DNA of 43,387 nt from Nitratireductor sp. (lineage in GTDB: Bacteria; Pseudomonadota; Alphaproteobacteria; Rhizobiales; Rhizobiaceae): assembly GCA_020637805.1 (NCBI GenBank), contig JACKJU010000016.1:1-43387 (forward strand), in the 5' to 3' direction. Positions 8,124-16,505 of the stretch are shown piece by piece. The notes beneath the pieces are model-generated. The model was not told the origin of the DNA and ran no database searches. It was given only the letters and a program-made list of their open reading frames with translations. The position numbers and the translations under genes were made by a program. Each line of letters starts with the position of its first letter. Within the stretch, counting starts at the first letter, position 1.

Positions 8124-9635
8124 ATGACCAGCAACTCCGTTGAGCCGGTGCTTCGCGCGACCGGCATTTCCAAGTTTTTCCCGGGCGCGATCGCGCTCGA
8201 TGAGGTGGATATCAATCTCCATCCCGGCGAGGTTCACGCCCTGCTCGGCGAAAACGGTGCGGGCAAGTCGACCCTCATCAAATGCCTGACCGGTGTCTAC
8301 CGGCGCGACGGCGGCAGCATCTTCCTCGCCGGCGAGGAGATCAACCCGCGCGATACGCTTCACAGCCAGTCGCTCGGCATCGGCACCGTCTACCAGGAAG
8401 TCAACCTGCTCGCGAACCTGACCGTCGCCGAAAATCTCTTCCTCGGCCGCCAGCCAACACGGTTCGGCCTGATCGATCACAAGCGCATGCGCCGCGAGAC
8501 CGATGAAATTCTTCTAGGCTACGGTCTGGAAATCGACTCTTCGCAACTTCTTTCGACCTATTCGGTTGCCGTGCAGCAGGTCGTCGCGATCGCGCGCGCC
8601 GTGGAGCTTTCAGGCAAGGTCCTGATCCTCGACGAACCGACCGCCAGCCTCGACCGCGACGAGGTCAACCTGCTTTTCGCAGTCATTCGCGAACTCAAGG
8701 CGCGCGGCCTCGCCATTGTCTTCATCACCCACTTTCTCGACCAGGTCTTCGAGATTTCCGACCGCGCGACGATCATGCGCAATGGCCGGGTGATCGAGAC
8801 CTGCCGCATTGCCGATGTCACCCAGACCGACGTGATCACCATGATGCTTGGCCGCCAGCTCGAAGCTGTTACCCGCGAACGCGTCCACGGCACGGCAGGC
8901 GATGTGCTTGTTGAATTCAAGGGGTATGGCAAGCGCACGGTCATCGAACCCTTCGATCTGGAGATCCGAGAGGGTGAAGTCGTCGGCCTGGCCGGCCTGC
9001 TCGGCTCCGGCAGGACCGAGACATCCAATCTTGCCTTTGGAGCGATGGCGGCAGATCAGGGCGAGGTGCGGCTCCGCGGCGAACAGGTTCGCATCGGCAA
9101 TCCGCGTGAAGCCATTGCACTCAAGTTCGCGCTGTGCCCCGAAGACCGCAAGACGGACGGCATCGTTGGCGATCTTTCGGTGCGCGAAAACATAATTCTG
9201 GCCCTGCAGGCGCGCAGCGGATGGCTGCGCACCTTGAAACGCGCCCAGGTCCAGCAGCTTGCCGAACACTATGTCAGGGCTCTGGATATCCGCCTTGCCT
9301 CCCTCGACATGCCGATACGCCTTCTGTCGGGAGGCAACCAGCAGAAAGTGCTGCTGGCGCGCTGGCTGGCGACCGAACCGGATTTCTTGATCCTCGATGA
9401 ACCAACGCGAGGCATCGATGTGGGTGCCCATGCCGAGATCATCTCGCTGATCGAGGAACTTCGCAAACGCGGGATGGCACTTCTGGTGGCCTCGTCCGAG
9501 ATGGAGGAACTTGTGGCCTATTCCACCCGTGTCGTCGTGTTGCGCGAACGCAAGCAGATCGGCGAATTGCACGGTGCGGAGATCACTGCGGACAATATCG
9601 TGCGCGCCATCGCTGCCGAAGAAGAGGCCGCGTGA
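8124..9635 (+). CDS. ytfR: Sugar ABC transporter ATP-binding protein, YtfR type
   Basis: A 503-residue protein with two fused ABC domains, as in the carbohydrate CUT2 class; E. coli YtfR has 500 residues. The first domain (about 10-245) has Walker A 'GENGAGKST' and Walker B 'VLILDEPTASLD' but an altered signature, 'LSTYSVAVQQVVAIARA'. The second (about 255-500) has the degenerate 'GLLGSGRTE' Walker A usual in CUT2 proteins, the signature 'LSGGNQQKVLLARWL' and Walker B 'FLILDEPTRGIDVGAH'. It powers uptake by the YtfT/YjfF channel at the inner membrane. I chose the ATG at 8124 (MTSNSVEP); the frame extends upstream to 8076, but that region is the intercistronic hairpin. The stop overlaps the ytfT start by one base. 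Confidence 0.92.
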   Translation: MTSNSVEPVLRATGISKFFPGAIALDEVDINLHPGEVHALLGENGAGKSTLIKCLTGVYRRDGGSIFLAGEEINPRDTLHSQSLGIGTVYQEVNLLANLTVAENLFLGRQPTRFGLIDHKRMRRETDEILLGYGLEIDSSQLLSTYSVAVQQVVAIARAVELSGKVLILDEPTASLDRDEVNLLFAVIRELKARGLAIVFITHFLDQVFEISDRATIMRNGRVIETCRIADVTQTDVITMMLGRQLEAVTRERVHGTAGDVLVEFKGYGKRTVIEPFDLEIREGEVVGLAGLLGSGRTETSNLAFGAMAADQGEVRLRGEQVRIGNPREAIALKFALCPEDRKTDGIVGDLSVRENIILALQARSGWLRTLKRAQVQQLAEHYVRALDIRLASLDMPIRLLSGGNQQKVLLARWLATEPDFLILDEPTRGIDVGAHAEIISLIEELRKRGMALLVASSEMEELVAYSTRVVVLRERKQIGELHGAEITADNIVRAIAAEEEAA

Positions 9636-10669
9636 TGTTTGTCTCTTCTCTGAAGCGCGTCGCCCCGCAGTTGCTGATCCTTGCAATCATGATCGGCATC
9701 AACGTCATTGTCTTTCCGGGCTTCCTGTCTATCGAGTTCCAGAACGGACGCCTGTTCGGCAATCTTGTCGACGTACTGAACCGCGGTGCGCCCACAGCCC
9801 TGCTCGCAATCGGCATGACGCTGGTCATCGCGACGAGGGGCATCGACCTCTCGGTGGGTGCGGTGATCGCGATTGCCGGAGCCGTGGCAGCCAAGGTGGT
9901 CGTCGACGGGCATGGATGGCATCTGGCCCTGCTGGCGGCGCTATCGGCAGGCATCATCTGCGGGATTTGGAACGGCATACTGGTGGCCTTCCTGCGCATA
10001 CAGCCGATCGTGGCGACCCTTGTGCTCATGGTGGCGGGGCGCGGCATCGCGCAGCTCATAACCGAAGGAACGATCCTGACCTTCCTCGATCCCGGCCTTA
10101 TCCAGCTGGGTGCCGGAACCATTGCAGGCATTCCTACTCCCATTCTGATCTGGCTCGGCCTTGGCATAGTGGTCACCGCGATCGTGCGCCGCACGGCGCT
10201 TGGCATGCTGATCGAGGCCATTGGCATCAATGAGCGCTCCTCTCGCCTGGCGGGCATCAATTCCGGCGTGCTGCTCGTGCTTGTCTATCTGGTTTCGGGT
10301 TTCTGCGCTGCGATGGCAGGCGTCATCGTGGCGGCCGACATCAAGGGCGCAGACGCCAACAATGCAGGCCTGTGGCTCGAACTCGACGCCATCCTGGCCG
10401 TGGTCATCGGTGGCAATTCACTCCTGGGAGGGCGCTTTTCCATCGTTGCCTCCCTGCTGGGTGCGTTGATCATCCAGTCGGTCAATACCGTGATCCTGCT
10501 TTCGGGCATGCCGCCGGAATTCAACCTGGTGATCAAGGCGCTGATCATCATCGCAATCCTTGTCATCCAGTCGCCGAGGGTAAAGCACATGCTTTACCTG
10601 CTGCGCGCATCGTCCGAACCCCTGAACAGGGAAAAGCCGGCAACCAGCATCGAGGAGGGACGGGCATGA
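9635..10669 (+). CDS. ytfT: Sugar ABC transporter permease, YtfT type
   Basis: A 344-residue CUT2-class permease with about nine to ten hydrophobic helices. It carries the conserved 'AIGMTLVIATRGIDLSVGAVIAIAGAVAA' and 'LDAILAVVIGGNSLLGGRFSI', hallmarks of the RbsC/YtfT family. With YjfF it would form a heterodimeric channel. The ATG at 9635 shares its A with the ytfR stop (TGATG), which points to translational coupling; a GTG at 9632 is the alternative. The gene ends in a hydrophilic tail and overlaps yjfF by four bases. Confidence 0.92.
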   Translation: MFVSSLKRVAPQLLILAIMIGINVIVFPGFLSIEFQNGRLFGNLVDVLNRGAPTALLAIGMTLVIATRGIDLSVGAVIAIAGAVAAKVVVDGHGWHLALLAALSAGIICGIWNGILVAFLRIQPIVATLVLMVAGRGIAQLITEGTILTFLDPGLIQLGAGTIAGIPTPILIWLGLGIVVTAIVRRTALGMLIEAIGINERSSRLAGINSGVLLVLVYLVSGFCAAMAGVIVAADIKGADANNAGLWLELDAILAVVIGGNSLLGGRFSIVASLLGALIIQSVNTVILLSGMPPEFNLVIKALIIIAILVIQSPRVKHMLYLLRASSEPLNREKPATSIEEGRA

Positions 10670-11658
10670 TCCGGTCCACGAACCTGCCATTGTTCATCAC
10701 CCTCATGACGTTCGTGCTGGCCTATGCGCTTTGCGCTTCGCAATACCCTGCCATGCTTTCAGGCAGGGTGGCGGCCAACCTTCTGACCGACAACGCCTTT
10801 CTCGGCATCACCGCTGTCGGCATGACATTCGTCATCCTGTCCGGCGGCATCGATCTGTCGGTCGGTTCGGTCATCGCGTTCACCGGTGTGTTTCTGGCAG
10901 TCGTCCTGCGCGACACCGGCATTCATCCAGTGACCGCGTTTGCGCTTGTACTCCTGATCACGATTGCCTTCGGCGCAGCTATGGGGTCGATCATCCACTA
11001 TCTCGAGATGCCGCCCTTCATCGTCACGCTGGCGGGGATGTTCCTCGCACGCGGCGCAGCCTATGTTCTTTCGACGGATTCCGTGCCGATCACGCACGAG
11101 TTCTACGACGTCCTGCAGGGCCTCTACTGGAAGATGCCGGGCGGTGGCCGCTTCAGGCTGATCGGGGCTGTCATGCTGCTGACCTTCATCGTCGCAATGA
11201 TCGTTGCCCACCGGACCCGCTTCGGCAAGAATGTCTACGCCCTTGGCGGCGGAGCGGGCACGGCACAGCTCATGGGTGTGCCGATGGCGAGGACGACAAT
11301 TGGAATCTATGCGGTTTCCGGCGGCCTGGCTGGCCTTGCGGGCATTGTGTTCTCGCTCTATACGTCCGCTGGCTATTCCCTTGCGACGGTGGGTGTGGAA
11401 CTCGACGCCATTGCAGCGGTCGTCATTGGCGGTACGCTGCTGACAGGCGGGAGTGGCACGATCGCAGGAACCTTCTTCGGAATCCTGATAATGGGTCTTA
11501 TCCAGACCTACATCGTATTCGACGGAACGTTGTCGAGCTGGTGGACCAAGATTGTGATTGGCGCACTTCTCTTTGCGTTCATAGTGCTACAGAAAGGCCT
11601 GGGTTGGGCAACGACCGCGCGCACAATACCAGCGACAAGATTCGCCGAGCGCTCATGA
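10666..11658 (+). CDS. yjfF: Sugar ABC transporter permease, YjfF type
   Basis: A 330-residue CUT2 permease (331 in E. coli YjfF), the second channel subunit of the YtfQRT-YjfF importer. It shows the paired motifs 'AVGMTFVILSGGIDLSVGSVIAFTGVF' and 'ELDAIAAVVIGGTLLTGGSGTIAGT' and a 'GGGAGTAQLMGVPMARTTIGIYAVSG' cytoplasmic loop region. The start overlaps the ytfT stop as ATGA and is preceded by GAGGAGGGA, a strong ribosome binding site. Its own stop overlaps the next gene, a regulator, again as ATGA, so the regulator is clearly part of the operon. Confidence 0.92.
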   Translation: MIRSTNLPLFITLMTFVLAYALCASQYPAMLSGRVAANLLTDNAFLGITAVGMTFVILSGGIDLSVGSVIAFTGVFLAVVLRDTGIHPVTAFALVLLITIAFGAAMGSIIHYLEMPPFIVTLAGMFLARGAAYVLSTDSVPITHEFYDVLQGLYWKMPGGGRFRLIGAVMLLTFIVAMIVAHRTRFGKNVYALGGGAGTAQLMGVPMARTTIGIYAVSGGLAGLAGIVFSLYTSAGYSLATVGVELDAIAAVVIGGTLLTGGSGTIAGTFFGILIMGLIQTYIVFDGTLSSWWTKIVIGALLFAFIVLQKGLGWATTARTIPATRFAERS

Positions 11659-12380
11659 CCTTCGCCGCAGCCGGTGGGTTCGGCGACAGGGCGAGCAACC
11701 ACACGGCGTTCGTGGTCGATCAGCTTGGCCAGTCCATCGTCGCCGGCGAATACCCCGAACGGACGATCATTCCGCTCGACCCCGATATCTGCGAGATGTT
11801 CAACGTCTCGCGCACCGTTGTGCGCGAGGCAAAGAAGACCCTTATCGCCAAGGGGCTGCTCCAGTCGAAGGCGAAGGTGGGGACGCGCGTGCGCCCGGCT
11901 TCTGAATGGAACATGTTCGATACCGACGTGCTCAGGTGGCATGCTTCGTTGAAGAACAAGGGACCCTTCCTGGACGAGTTGTTCGAGATCCGGCTGATCA
12001 TCGAACCTTCGGCTGCCGCCCATGTGGCAGGGCAGGCCAATGCTGCAGACGGAAAGCGGCTGTCGCAGATCTGCGCCGACATGGAAGGCGCCAAGAACGA
12101 TCTAGGCTTTGCAGTCGCCAATTTGAACTTCCACAAGGCGATCCTGCAGATGTCGGGCAACCGGTTCCTGCAATCGCTCGGTGACCTCGTCCATACCGCG
12201 CATTTCTCGATCTTTGTTTCGGAGGCCCAGCGAAACGGCAATGGAGAGCAGGAAAAGCGGCGGGAGAGCCTGATTGCGGGCTACCGGAAACTGATCGACG
12301 CGGTGAATGCACACGATCCCGAACGGGCTCGGGTTGCCATGCATGACGTCATCAAGGACACCCATATCGCTGTAAGCTGA
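11655..12380 (+). CDS. GntR-family regulator, FadR/FCD subfamily, of the ytf operon
   Basis: A 241-residue transcription factor with an N-terminal winged helix (about 15-85; recognition region 'ICEMFNVSRTVVREAKKTLIAKGLL') and a C-terminal FCD ligand-binding domain (about 105-230) containing 'LDELFEIRLIIEPSAAAHVA' and the metal-site type 'NLNFHKAIL'. FCD regulators of this kind answer to sugar acids and related carboxylates and usually repress in the absence of ligand. It is translationally coupled to yjfF by an ATGA overlap. The GT-N3-AC palindrome upstream of ytfQ (7058-7068) is the likely operator, giving autoregulation of the transporter. It converges on udh with a 57-bp gap that lacks a clear terminator. 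Confidence 0.85.
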   Translation: MTFAAAGGFGDRASNHTAFVVDQLGQSIVAGEYPERTIIPLDPDICEMFNVSRTVVREAKKTLIAKGLLQSKAKVGTRVRPASEWNMFDTDVLRWHASLKNKGPFLDELFEIRLIIEPSAAAHVAGQANAADGKRLSQICADMEGAKNDLGFAVANLNFHKAILQMSGNRFLQSLGDLVHTAHFSIFVSEAQRNGNGEQEKRRESLIAGYRKLIDAVNAHDPERARVAMHDVIKDTHIAVS

Positions 12381-12437
12381 TGTGTATAACACGGTGCAAA
12401 GCCCGGCGGCGGTAGTCGGGCATGGACCCGGCGCACG

Positions 12438-13235
12438 TCAATCCTTGTAGATCGGCTCCGCGCAGAATTTGCCGCCCTGGAACCTGGCCTCCGGCGCGTT
12501 CCTGTCCGGGCGCTCCATACGTTCATCCATCGCGGGAGCGAAGATTTCGGCGTTGTCCTTCGGACGCCAGCCCAGGAACTCCGACGCCGAATTGTCCCAC
12601 CACGACCGGTCATTGGCGGATTTGCCCCAAATGACCGGGCAGCCCAGTCTCGGTATCGTGAACACGCGTTCGATCAGCGCTACGAAGTCGTCCTCGCTCA
12701 TCCAGGTGGCCAGCATGCGGTGGTCCTTGGGTTCCGGAAAACACGAACCGATGCGCACAATCGCAGTTTCCTGGCCGAACTTGTCGAAATACATGGAAGC
12801 CAGCGCCTCGCCGAAGCATTTGGAAACGCCATAAAGGCTGTCGGGGCGTGTCGGCATGTCGACCGTCAGATGCTGGTCCTGCGTGTAGAAACCGATCGTG
12901 TGATTGGAGGAAGCAAACAGGATTCGCGGCATGCCTGCCGCCCTTGCCGCTTCGTAGAGATTGTACACGCCGGCAATATTGGCATTCAAAATCGGATCGA
13001 AGGCCTGTTCGGTGGAGACGCCACCGAAATGGACAATGCCATCGCATCCCTCCACCAGTTTCATGACAGCGTCGCGGTCGCCCAGATCGCAAGTGACAAT
13101 CTCCTCATTACTGCCAGCGGGGGCCATTTCACCAATGTCCGACAGGCGCAGGGTTTGGGCCAGATGCCCAAGCCTGTTGCGCGCCATCTTTCCCAGTCCA
13201 CCGGCAGCGCCGGTAATGAGCAGTCTGTTCAACAT
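12438..13235 (-). CDS. udh: Uronate dehydrogenase
   Basis: A 265-residue short-chain dehydrogenase of the extended type, the same length as the characterised Agrobacterium Udh, which it closely resembles. It has the NAD-binding 'LLITGAAGGLG' (residues 5-15), 'FASSNHTIGFY' (108-117), catalytic Y135 and K139 in 'LYGVSKCFGE', and 'FGQETAIVRIGSC' and 'GCPVIWGKSANDRSWWDNS', which in the known enzyme surround the uronate. It oxidises D-galacturonate or D-glucuronate to the aldarolactone with NAD+. It faces a GntR regulator gene across 344 bp and lies next to gci and kdgD, the following steps of the oxidative uronate route. Confidence 0.92.
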   Translation of the reverse strand: MLNRLLITGAAGGLGKMARNRLGHLAQTLRLSDIGEMAPAGSNEEIVTCDLGDRDAVMKLVEGCDGIVHFGGVSTEQAFDPILNANIAGVYNLYEAARAAGMPRILFASSNHTIGFYTQDQHLTVDMPTRPDSLYGVSKCFGEALASMYFDKFGQETAIVRIGSCFPEPKDHRMLATWMSEDDFVALIERVFTIPRLGCPVIWGKSANDRSWWDNSASEFLGWRPKDNAEIFAPAMDERMERPDRNAPEARFQGGKFCAEPIYKD

Positions 13236-13579
13236 GTCAATTATCCGTATCGAGTTCCGTGTTCTGTTTGCATCCGCCAGAGCTGGCCTGGCGGCAAAGG
13301 CACTGTGCCGAGTCTATCAGGGGCATCGCCAAGCCGCCACGGATGACGACGGATCCGCATTGCAATGGCCGCAGAAACAGGCGCCCAACTGTCAAGAGAA
13401 GTCCTCCTGGCGCGGACAGGGCAGGTATCGCGTCCGGGACTTTGCCTGTCGATTCGGCAACTTATATGATATGTTGACTTGTTCGTCATTCAATTTCGCG
13501 AACGCATTGTTCCAGCCATTGACAACGTCGAAGAAAACCCCGCCTTCTGCCCGTATTGGCAAGAAACTGGAAAAGCCCA
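13236..13579. promoter_or_regulatory. Divergent promoter region between udh and the second FCD regulator
   Basis: This 344-bp stretch holds no convincing gene. An imperfect 19-bp palindrome, CAACTTATATGATATGTTG, lies at 13458-13476 (arms CAACTTAT and ATATGTTG with one mismatch, ATG spacer). A TTGACT at 13474-13479 overlaps its right arm and could be a -35 element for the regulator gene. No convincing -10 was found, and I see no second palindrome close to the udh start. Confidence 0.45.
13458..13476. promoter_or_regulatory. Candidate FCD-regulator operator upstream of the second GntR gene
   Basis: CAACTTATATGATATGTTG has the same 8-3-8 layout and the same outer CAAC...GTTG bases as the perfect palindrome at 14331-14349, and like it is followed by TTGACT. 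The core bases differ, so it may be a weaker site for the same protein. Confidence 0.4.
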
Positions 13580-14326
13580 ATGGAATCACTGGCTGGCACA
13601 TCACTTCCGGCATCGGGAAGAAAGGAAGGCTCCGGGCGAGAAAACCTGGTGTTGAAGCTGGCGGCGCAACTACGCGCAGCGATTACCGGCGGCCAGTATC
13701 AGGTAGGTGCGAAACTCCCTAGTGAAGCGGAACTCACCGCAAAACATGCCGTTTCACGCACCGTGGTACGCGAAGCGATTGCGGCCCTTCGTTCGGATGG
13801 ACTTGTAGAAGCCCGGCAGGGCGCAGGCGTCTTCGTCGTATCGAACAGGACCGGCCCGGCATCACCCTTTCATGGCATTGATATACAAAAGCTTTCCAGC
13901 GTCATCGAAGTCCTTGAATTGCGAACTGCGATCGAGGTTGAGGCTGCGGGGCTTGCGGCCATGCGCTGCTCGCCGGCACAGGAAGAGGCGATATTCGAGT
14001 GCATTGCGGAAATCGATGTCTGCATCGCAGGCGATACCTCGACGACCGAAGCCGATTTTGCCCTTCATCTTGCAATCGCCGACGCGACCAACAATCCCAG
14101 ATTCAGGCTGATGCTGGACATGCTCGGGCAGGAAGCCATTCCCCGGCGCAAACTGGAACAGGAAGAGCGTGGCGCTGCCAGCCGTGAATATGCGTCCCAG
14201 CTTCAAGACGAACACAGGCTGATTGCCGGTGCGATCGCCGACCGGGACCCCGCTCGATCACGCTCGGCAATGCGTACCCACCTGGAAGGCGCCCAAGCGC
14301 GCTACAGGCGCCTGCTGCGCGAATAG
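13580..14326 (+). CDS. GntR-family regulator, FadR/FCD subfamily, of the uronate/aldarate genes
   Basis: A 248-residue regulator with a winged helix (about 25-95: 'LPSEAELTAKHAVSRTVVREAIAALRSDGLVEARQGAG') and an FCD domain (about 110-240: 'VIEVLELRTAIEVEAAGLAA', 'DFALHLAIADATNN'). The glutamate/arginine-rich helix and 'FALHLAIA' histidine fit the metal-ligand layout of FCD proteins. I chose the ATG at 13580; a TTG at 13556 in frame is less likely and the first 20 residues are not conserved. It sits directly before kdgD and gci and opposite udh, so it very probably controls these genes in response to uronate or aldarate intermediates, through the palindromes at 14331-14349 and perhaps 13458-13476. 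Confidence 0.85.
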   Translation: MESLAGTSLPASGRKEGSGRENLVLKLAAQLRAAITGGQYQVGAKLPSEAELTAKHAVSRTVVREAIAALRSDGLVEARQGAGVFVVSNRTGPASPFHGIDIQKLSSVIEVLELRTAIEVEAAGLAAMRCSPAQEEAIFECIAEIDVCIAGDTSTTEADFALHLAIADATNNPRFRLMLDMLGQEAIPRRKLEQEERGAASREYASQLQDEHRLIAGAIADRDPARSRSAMRTHLEGAQARYRRLLRE

Positions 14327-14330
14327 ACAT

Positions 14331-14349
14331 CAACTTGTCATACAAGTTG
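14331..14349. promoter_or_regulatory. Perfect 19-bp palindrome, probable FCD-regulator operator before kdgD
   Basis: CAACTTGTCATACAAGTTG consists of two perfect 8-base arms around CAT and contains TTGT-CAT-ACAA, the TNGT-N-ACNA form typical of FadR/UxuR-like sites. It begins 5 bases after the regulator stop. A TTGACT at 14350-14355 follows immediately and could be the -35 of a kdgD promoter, so a bound regulator would block polymerase. Confidence 0.7.
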
Positions 14350-14413
14350 TTGACTTCCCTTTCATACCGTTGGACATTGCGGCAAATCCATTTTCCAACG
14401 AGGAATTCTCCAG

Positions 14414-15322
14414 ATGACTCCCCAGGATCTCAAAAGAGCGCTCGGCTCCGGGCTGCTCTCGTTTCCGGTCACGGCGTTCGATGACGATGGCCGCTTCAAC
14501 GAAGCCCCATACCGCAAGCATGTCGAATGGCTTTCGGGCTTTGGTGCATCGGTCCTGTTCGCCGCGGGCGGAACCGGCGAATTCTTCTCGCTCGCACCCG
14601 ACGAAATCCCTGCCATCGTATCCGCCGCCAAGGCTTCGGCTGGCAGTACGCCGATCGTTTCGGGATGCGGGTACGGCACCGAGATTGCAGTATCGATTGC
14701 GCGTTCCGTGGAGAAGGCGGGCGGCGACGGCATACTGTTGTTGCCGCACTACCTGATCGATGCGCCGCAGGAAGGCATCTTCCGGCACGTGAAAAGCGTC
14801 TGCGACGCCACCGCAATGGGCGTGATGGTCTACAACCGGGACAACTCGATCATACAGGCCGATACCCTGAAGCGTCTTTGTGATGCCTGTCCAAACCTCG
14901 TCGGTTTCAAGGACGGATCGGGAGATATCGGGCTGGTCCGTGAAATCACCGCCACGATGGGCGACCGGCTGACCTATCTGGGCGGGATGCCGACAGCCGA
15001 ACTGTTTGCCGACGCCTACCTGGGAGCTGGCTTCACCACCTATTCGTCTGCGGTCTTCAATTTCGTTCCCGAACTGGCAATGGAATTCTACCGCGCCCTG
15101 CGCGCAGGCGAGCGGGAAAGGACCGAGCAGATCCTGAAGGATTTCTTCTATCCCTTCATGAAGATTCGTAACCGTCAGAAGGGCTATGCCGTGTCCGCCA
15201 TCAAGGCGGGGGTTCGACTCGCGGGTTTCGAGGCCGGAGGCGTTCGCCCGCCGCTGGTTGACCTGACGGCGGAAGAAGAGAAGATGCTTGCCGAACTTGT
15301 CGAGAAAGCCGGAAAACCCTGA
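14414..15322 (+). CDS. kdgD: 5-dehydro-4-deoxyglucarate dehydratase (KdgD)
   Basis: A 302-residue member of the DapA/NAL family. The start 'LGSGLLSFPVTAFDDDGRFNE', the 'AAGGTGEFFSL' loop (51-60), Y140 in 'VMVYNRDNS', the Schiff-base lysine K166 in 'GFKDGSGD' and 'RNRQKGYAVSAIKAGVRLAG' near the C-terminus together identify KdgD. It converts 5-keto-4-deoxy-D-glucarate to 2-oxoglutarate semialdehyde with loss of water and CO2. It is followed by gci after 8 bp, which makes its substrate. The enzyme that would oxidise the semialdehyde to 2-oxoglutarate is not in this operon. Confidence 0.93.
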   Translation: MTPQDLKRALGSGLLSFPVTAFDDDGRFNEAPYRKHVEWLSGFGASVLFAAGGTGEFFSLAPDEIPAIVSAAKASAGSTPIVSGCGYGTEIAVSIARSVEKAGGDGILLLPHYLIDAPQEGIFRHVKSVCDATAMGVMVYNRDNSIIQADTLKRLCDACPNLVGFKDGSGDIGLVREITATMGDRLTYLGGMPTAELFADAYLGAGFTTYSSAVFNFVPELAMEFYRALRAGERERTEQILKDFFYPFMKIRNRQKGYAVSAIKAGVRLAGFEAGGVRPPLVDLTAEEEKMLAELVEKAGKP

Positions 15323-15330
15323 GGCCATCC

Positions 15331-16470
15331 ATGAAGATCGCGGAAGTACGAACCCACCTGCTCGACCACAGGCTGGATACACCGTTTGAGAGCGCCTCGA
15401 TGCGCTTCGACCGTCGCCAGCACATACTGGTCGAGATCGTCTGTGATGATGGCACGACCGGTTGGGGCGAGTGCCTTGGCCCGGCCCTGCCGAATGCTGC
15501 CGTGGTCAAGGCCTATGGCGCAAGGCTTATCGGGCGCAATCCGCTGGATACCGAAATCCTCTGGCAGGAACTCTACAACCTGTTCCGCGACCAGGGACAG
15601 CGCGGCCTGGCAGTAACCGCGCTTTCCGGTATCGACGTCGCTCTTTGGGACATCAAGGGCAAGCATTTCGGCGTTCCGGTCTCCGTTCTTCTTGGCGGAA
15701 GGATGCGCGAGAAGGTCCGCGCCTATGCCACGGGCTCGTTCCGGCGCGACGGGGTGGACCGGGTGGCCGACAATGCGAGTGAATGCGCGGGCCATGTGGC
15801 CGCGGGGTTTCACGCGGTCAAGATCAAGATCGGTTTCGGGCCGAAACAGGACCTGGAAGTCATCGCTGCCGTGCGCGATGCGATCGGGCCGGAAGCGCGC
15901 CTGATGATCGATGCCAATCACGGCTATGACGTGCTGGAGGCAATCGAGGTTGGCAAGGCCGCCGCCCGGTACAACATCGACTGGTTCGAGGAGCCGGTCA
16001 TTCCCGAACAGCTCTCAGCCTATCGCGCAGTGCGCGAGGGGCAGCCAATTCCTGTTGCCGGTGGCGAAACCTGGCATGGGCGCTTCGGCTTTCGCGAACC
16101 CCTGGAGACGCGTTGCATCGACATCGCCCAGCCGGATCTCTGCGGAACCGGCGGGTTTACGGAAATGCGGCGGATCGCCGACATGGCGGCACTTCACGGC
16201 GTGCGGCTGGTTCCCCATGTCTGGGGTACGGCGATACAGATCGCAGCCAGCCTGCAGTTCATGGCAGCACTATTGCCCGACCCACCGAGGCGCGATCCGA
16301 TAGAACCGATCCTCGAATTCGACCGCACGCCCAATCCGTTTCGTCAGGCGATCATCCAGACGCCGATCGAGCACGTGGACGGCTGGGTGCGGATACCGGA
16401 TGGTCCGGGTCTTGGCATCGAGATCAATCGCGACGCGTTGGAAGAGTTCGCGCTGAGGGATACCGCGTGA
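15331..16470 (+). CDS. gci: D-galactarolactone cycloisomerase (Gci)
   Basis: A 379-residue enolase-superfamily protein of the mandelate racemase/muconate lactonizing type. It matches the characterised Agrobacterium Gci closely in length and sequence, for example 'RLDTPFESASMRFDRR' and 'RDQGQRGLAVTALSGIDVALWDIKGKH'. The K-x-K pair is K164/K166 ('VKIKIGFG'), metal ligands are D194, E220 and E246, and H296 lies in 'VPHVWGT'. Gci opens the galactaro-1,4-lactone made by Udh to 3-deoxy-2-keto-hexarate, the KdgD substrate. A weaker alternative is a galactarate or glucarate dehydratase of the same superfamily. It ends 35 bp before the convergent hydrolase gene. Confidence 0.9.
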   Translation: MKIAEVRTHLLDHRLDTPFESASMRFDRRQHILVEIVCDDGTTGWGECLGPALPNAAVVKAYGARLIGRNPLDTEILWQELYNLFRDQGQRGLAVTALSGIDVALWDIKGKHFGVPVSVLLGGRMREKVRAYATGSFRRDGVDRVADNASECAGHVAAGFHAVKIKIGFGPKQDLEVIAAVRDAIGPEARLMIDANHGYDVLEAIEVGKAAARYNIDWFEEPVIPEQLSAYRAVREGQPIPVAGGETWHGRFGFREPLETRCIDIAQPDLCGTGGFTEMRRIADMAALHGVRLVPHVWGTAIQIAASLQFMAALLPDPPRRDPIEPILEFDRTPNPFRQAIIQTPIEHVDGWVRIPDGPGLGIEINRDALEEFALRDTA

Positions 16471-16505
16471 AGGAGTGAAATGGCAGGCCGGTGGCGGCGG
16501 CGGCA

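Noticed and set aside
10731..12380. A 549-codon open frame covering yjfF and the following regulator
   Set aside because: Its first 308 codons overlap yjfF in another frame and have no recognisable fold; only the part from 11655 is the FCD regulator.
12381..12437. Possible terminator between the convergent regulator and udh genes
   Set aside because: Only a 5-bp GCCCG/CGGGC pairing with an 11-base loop and no T-run.
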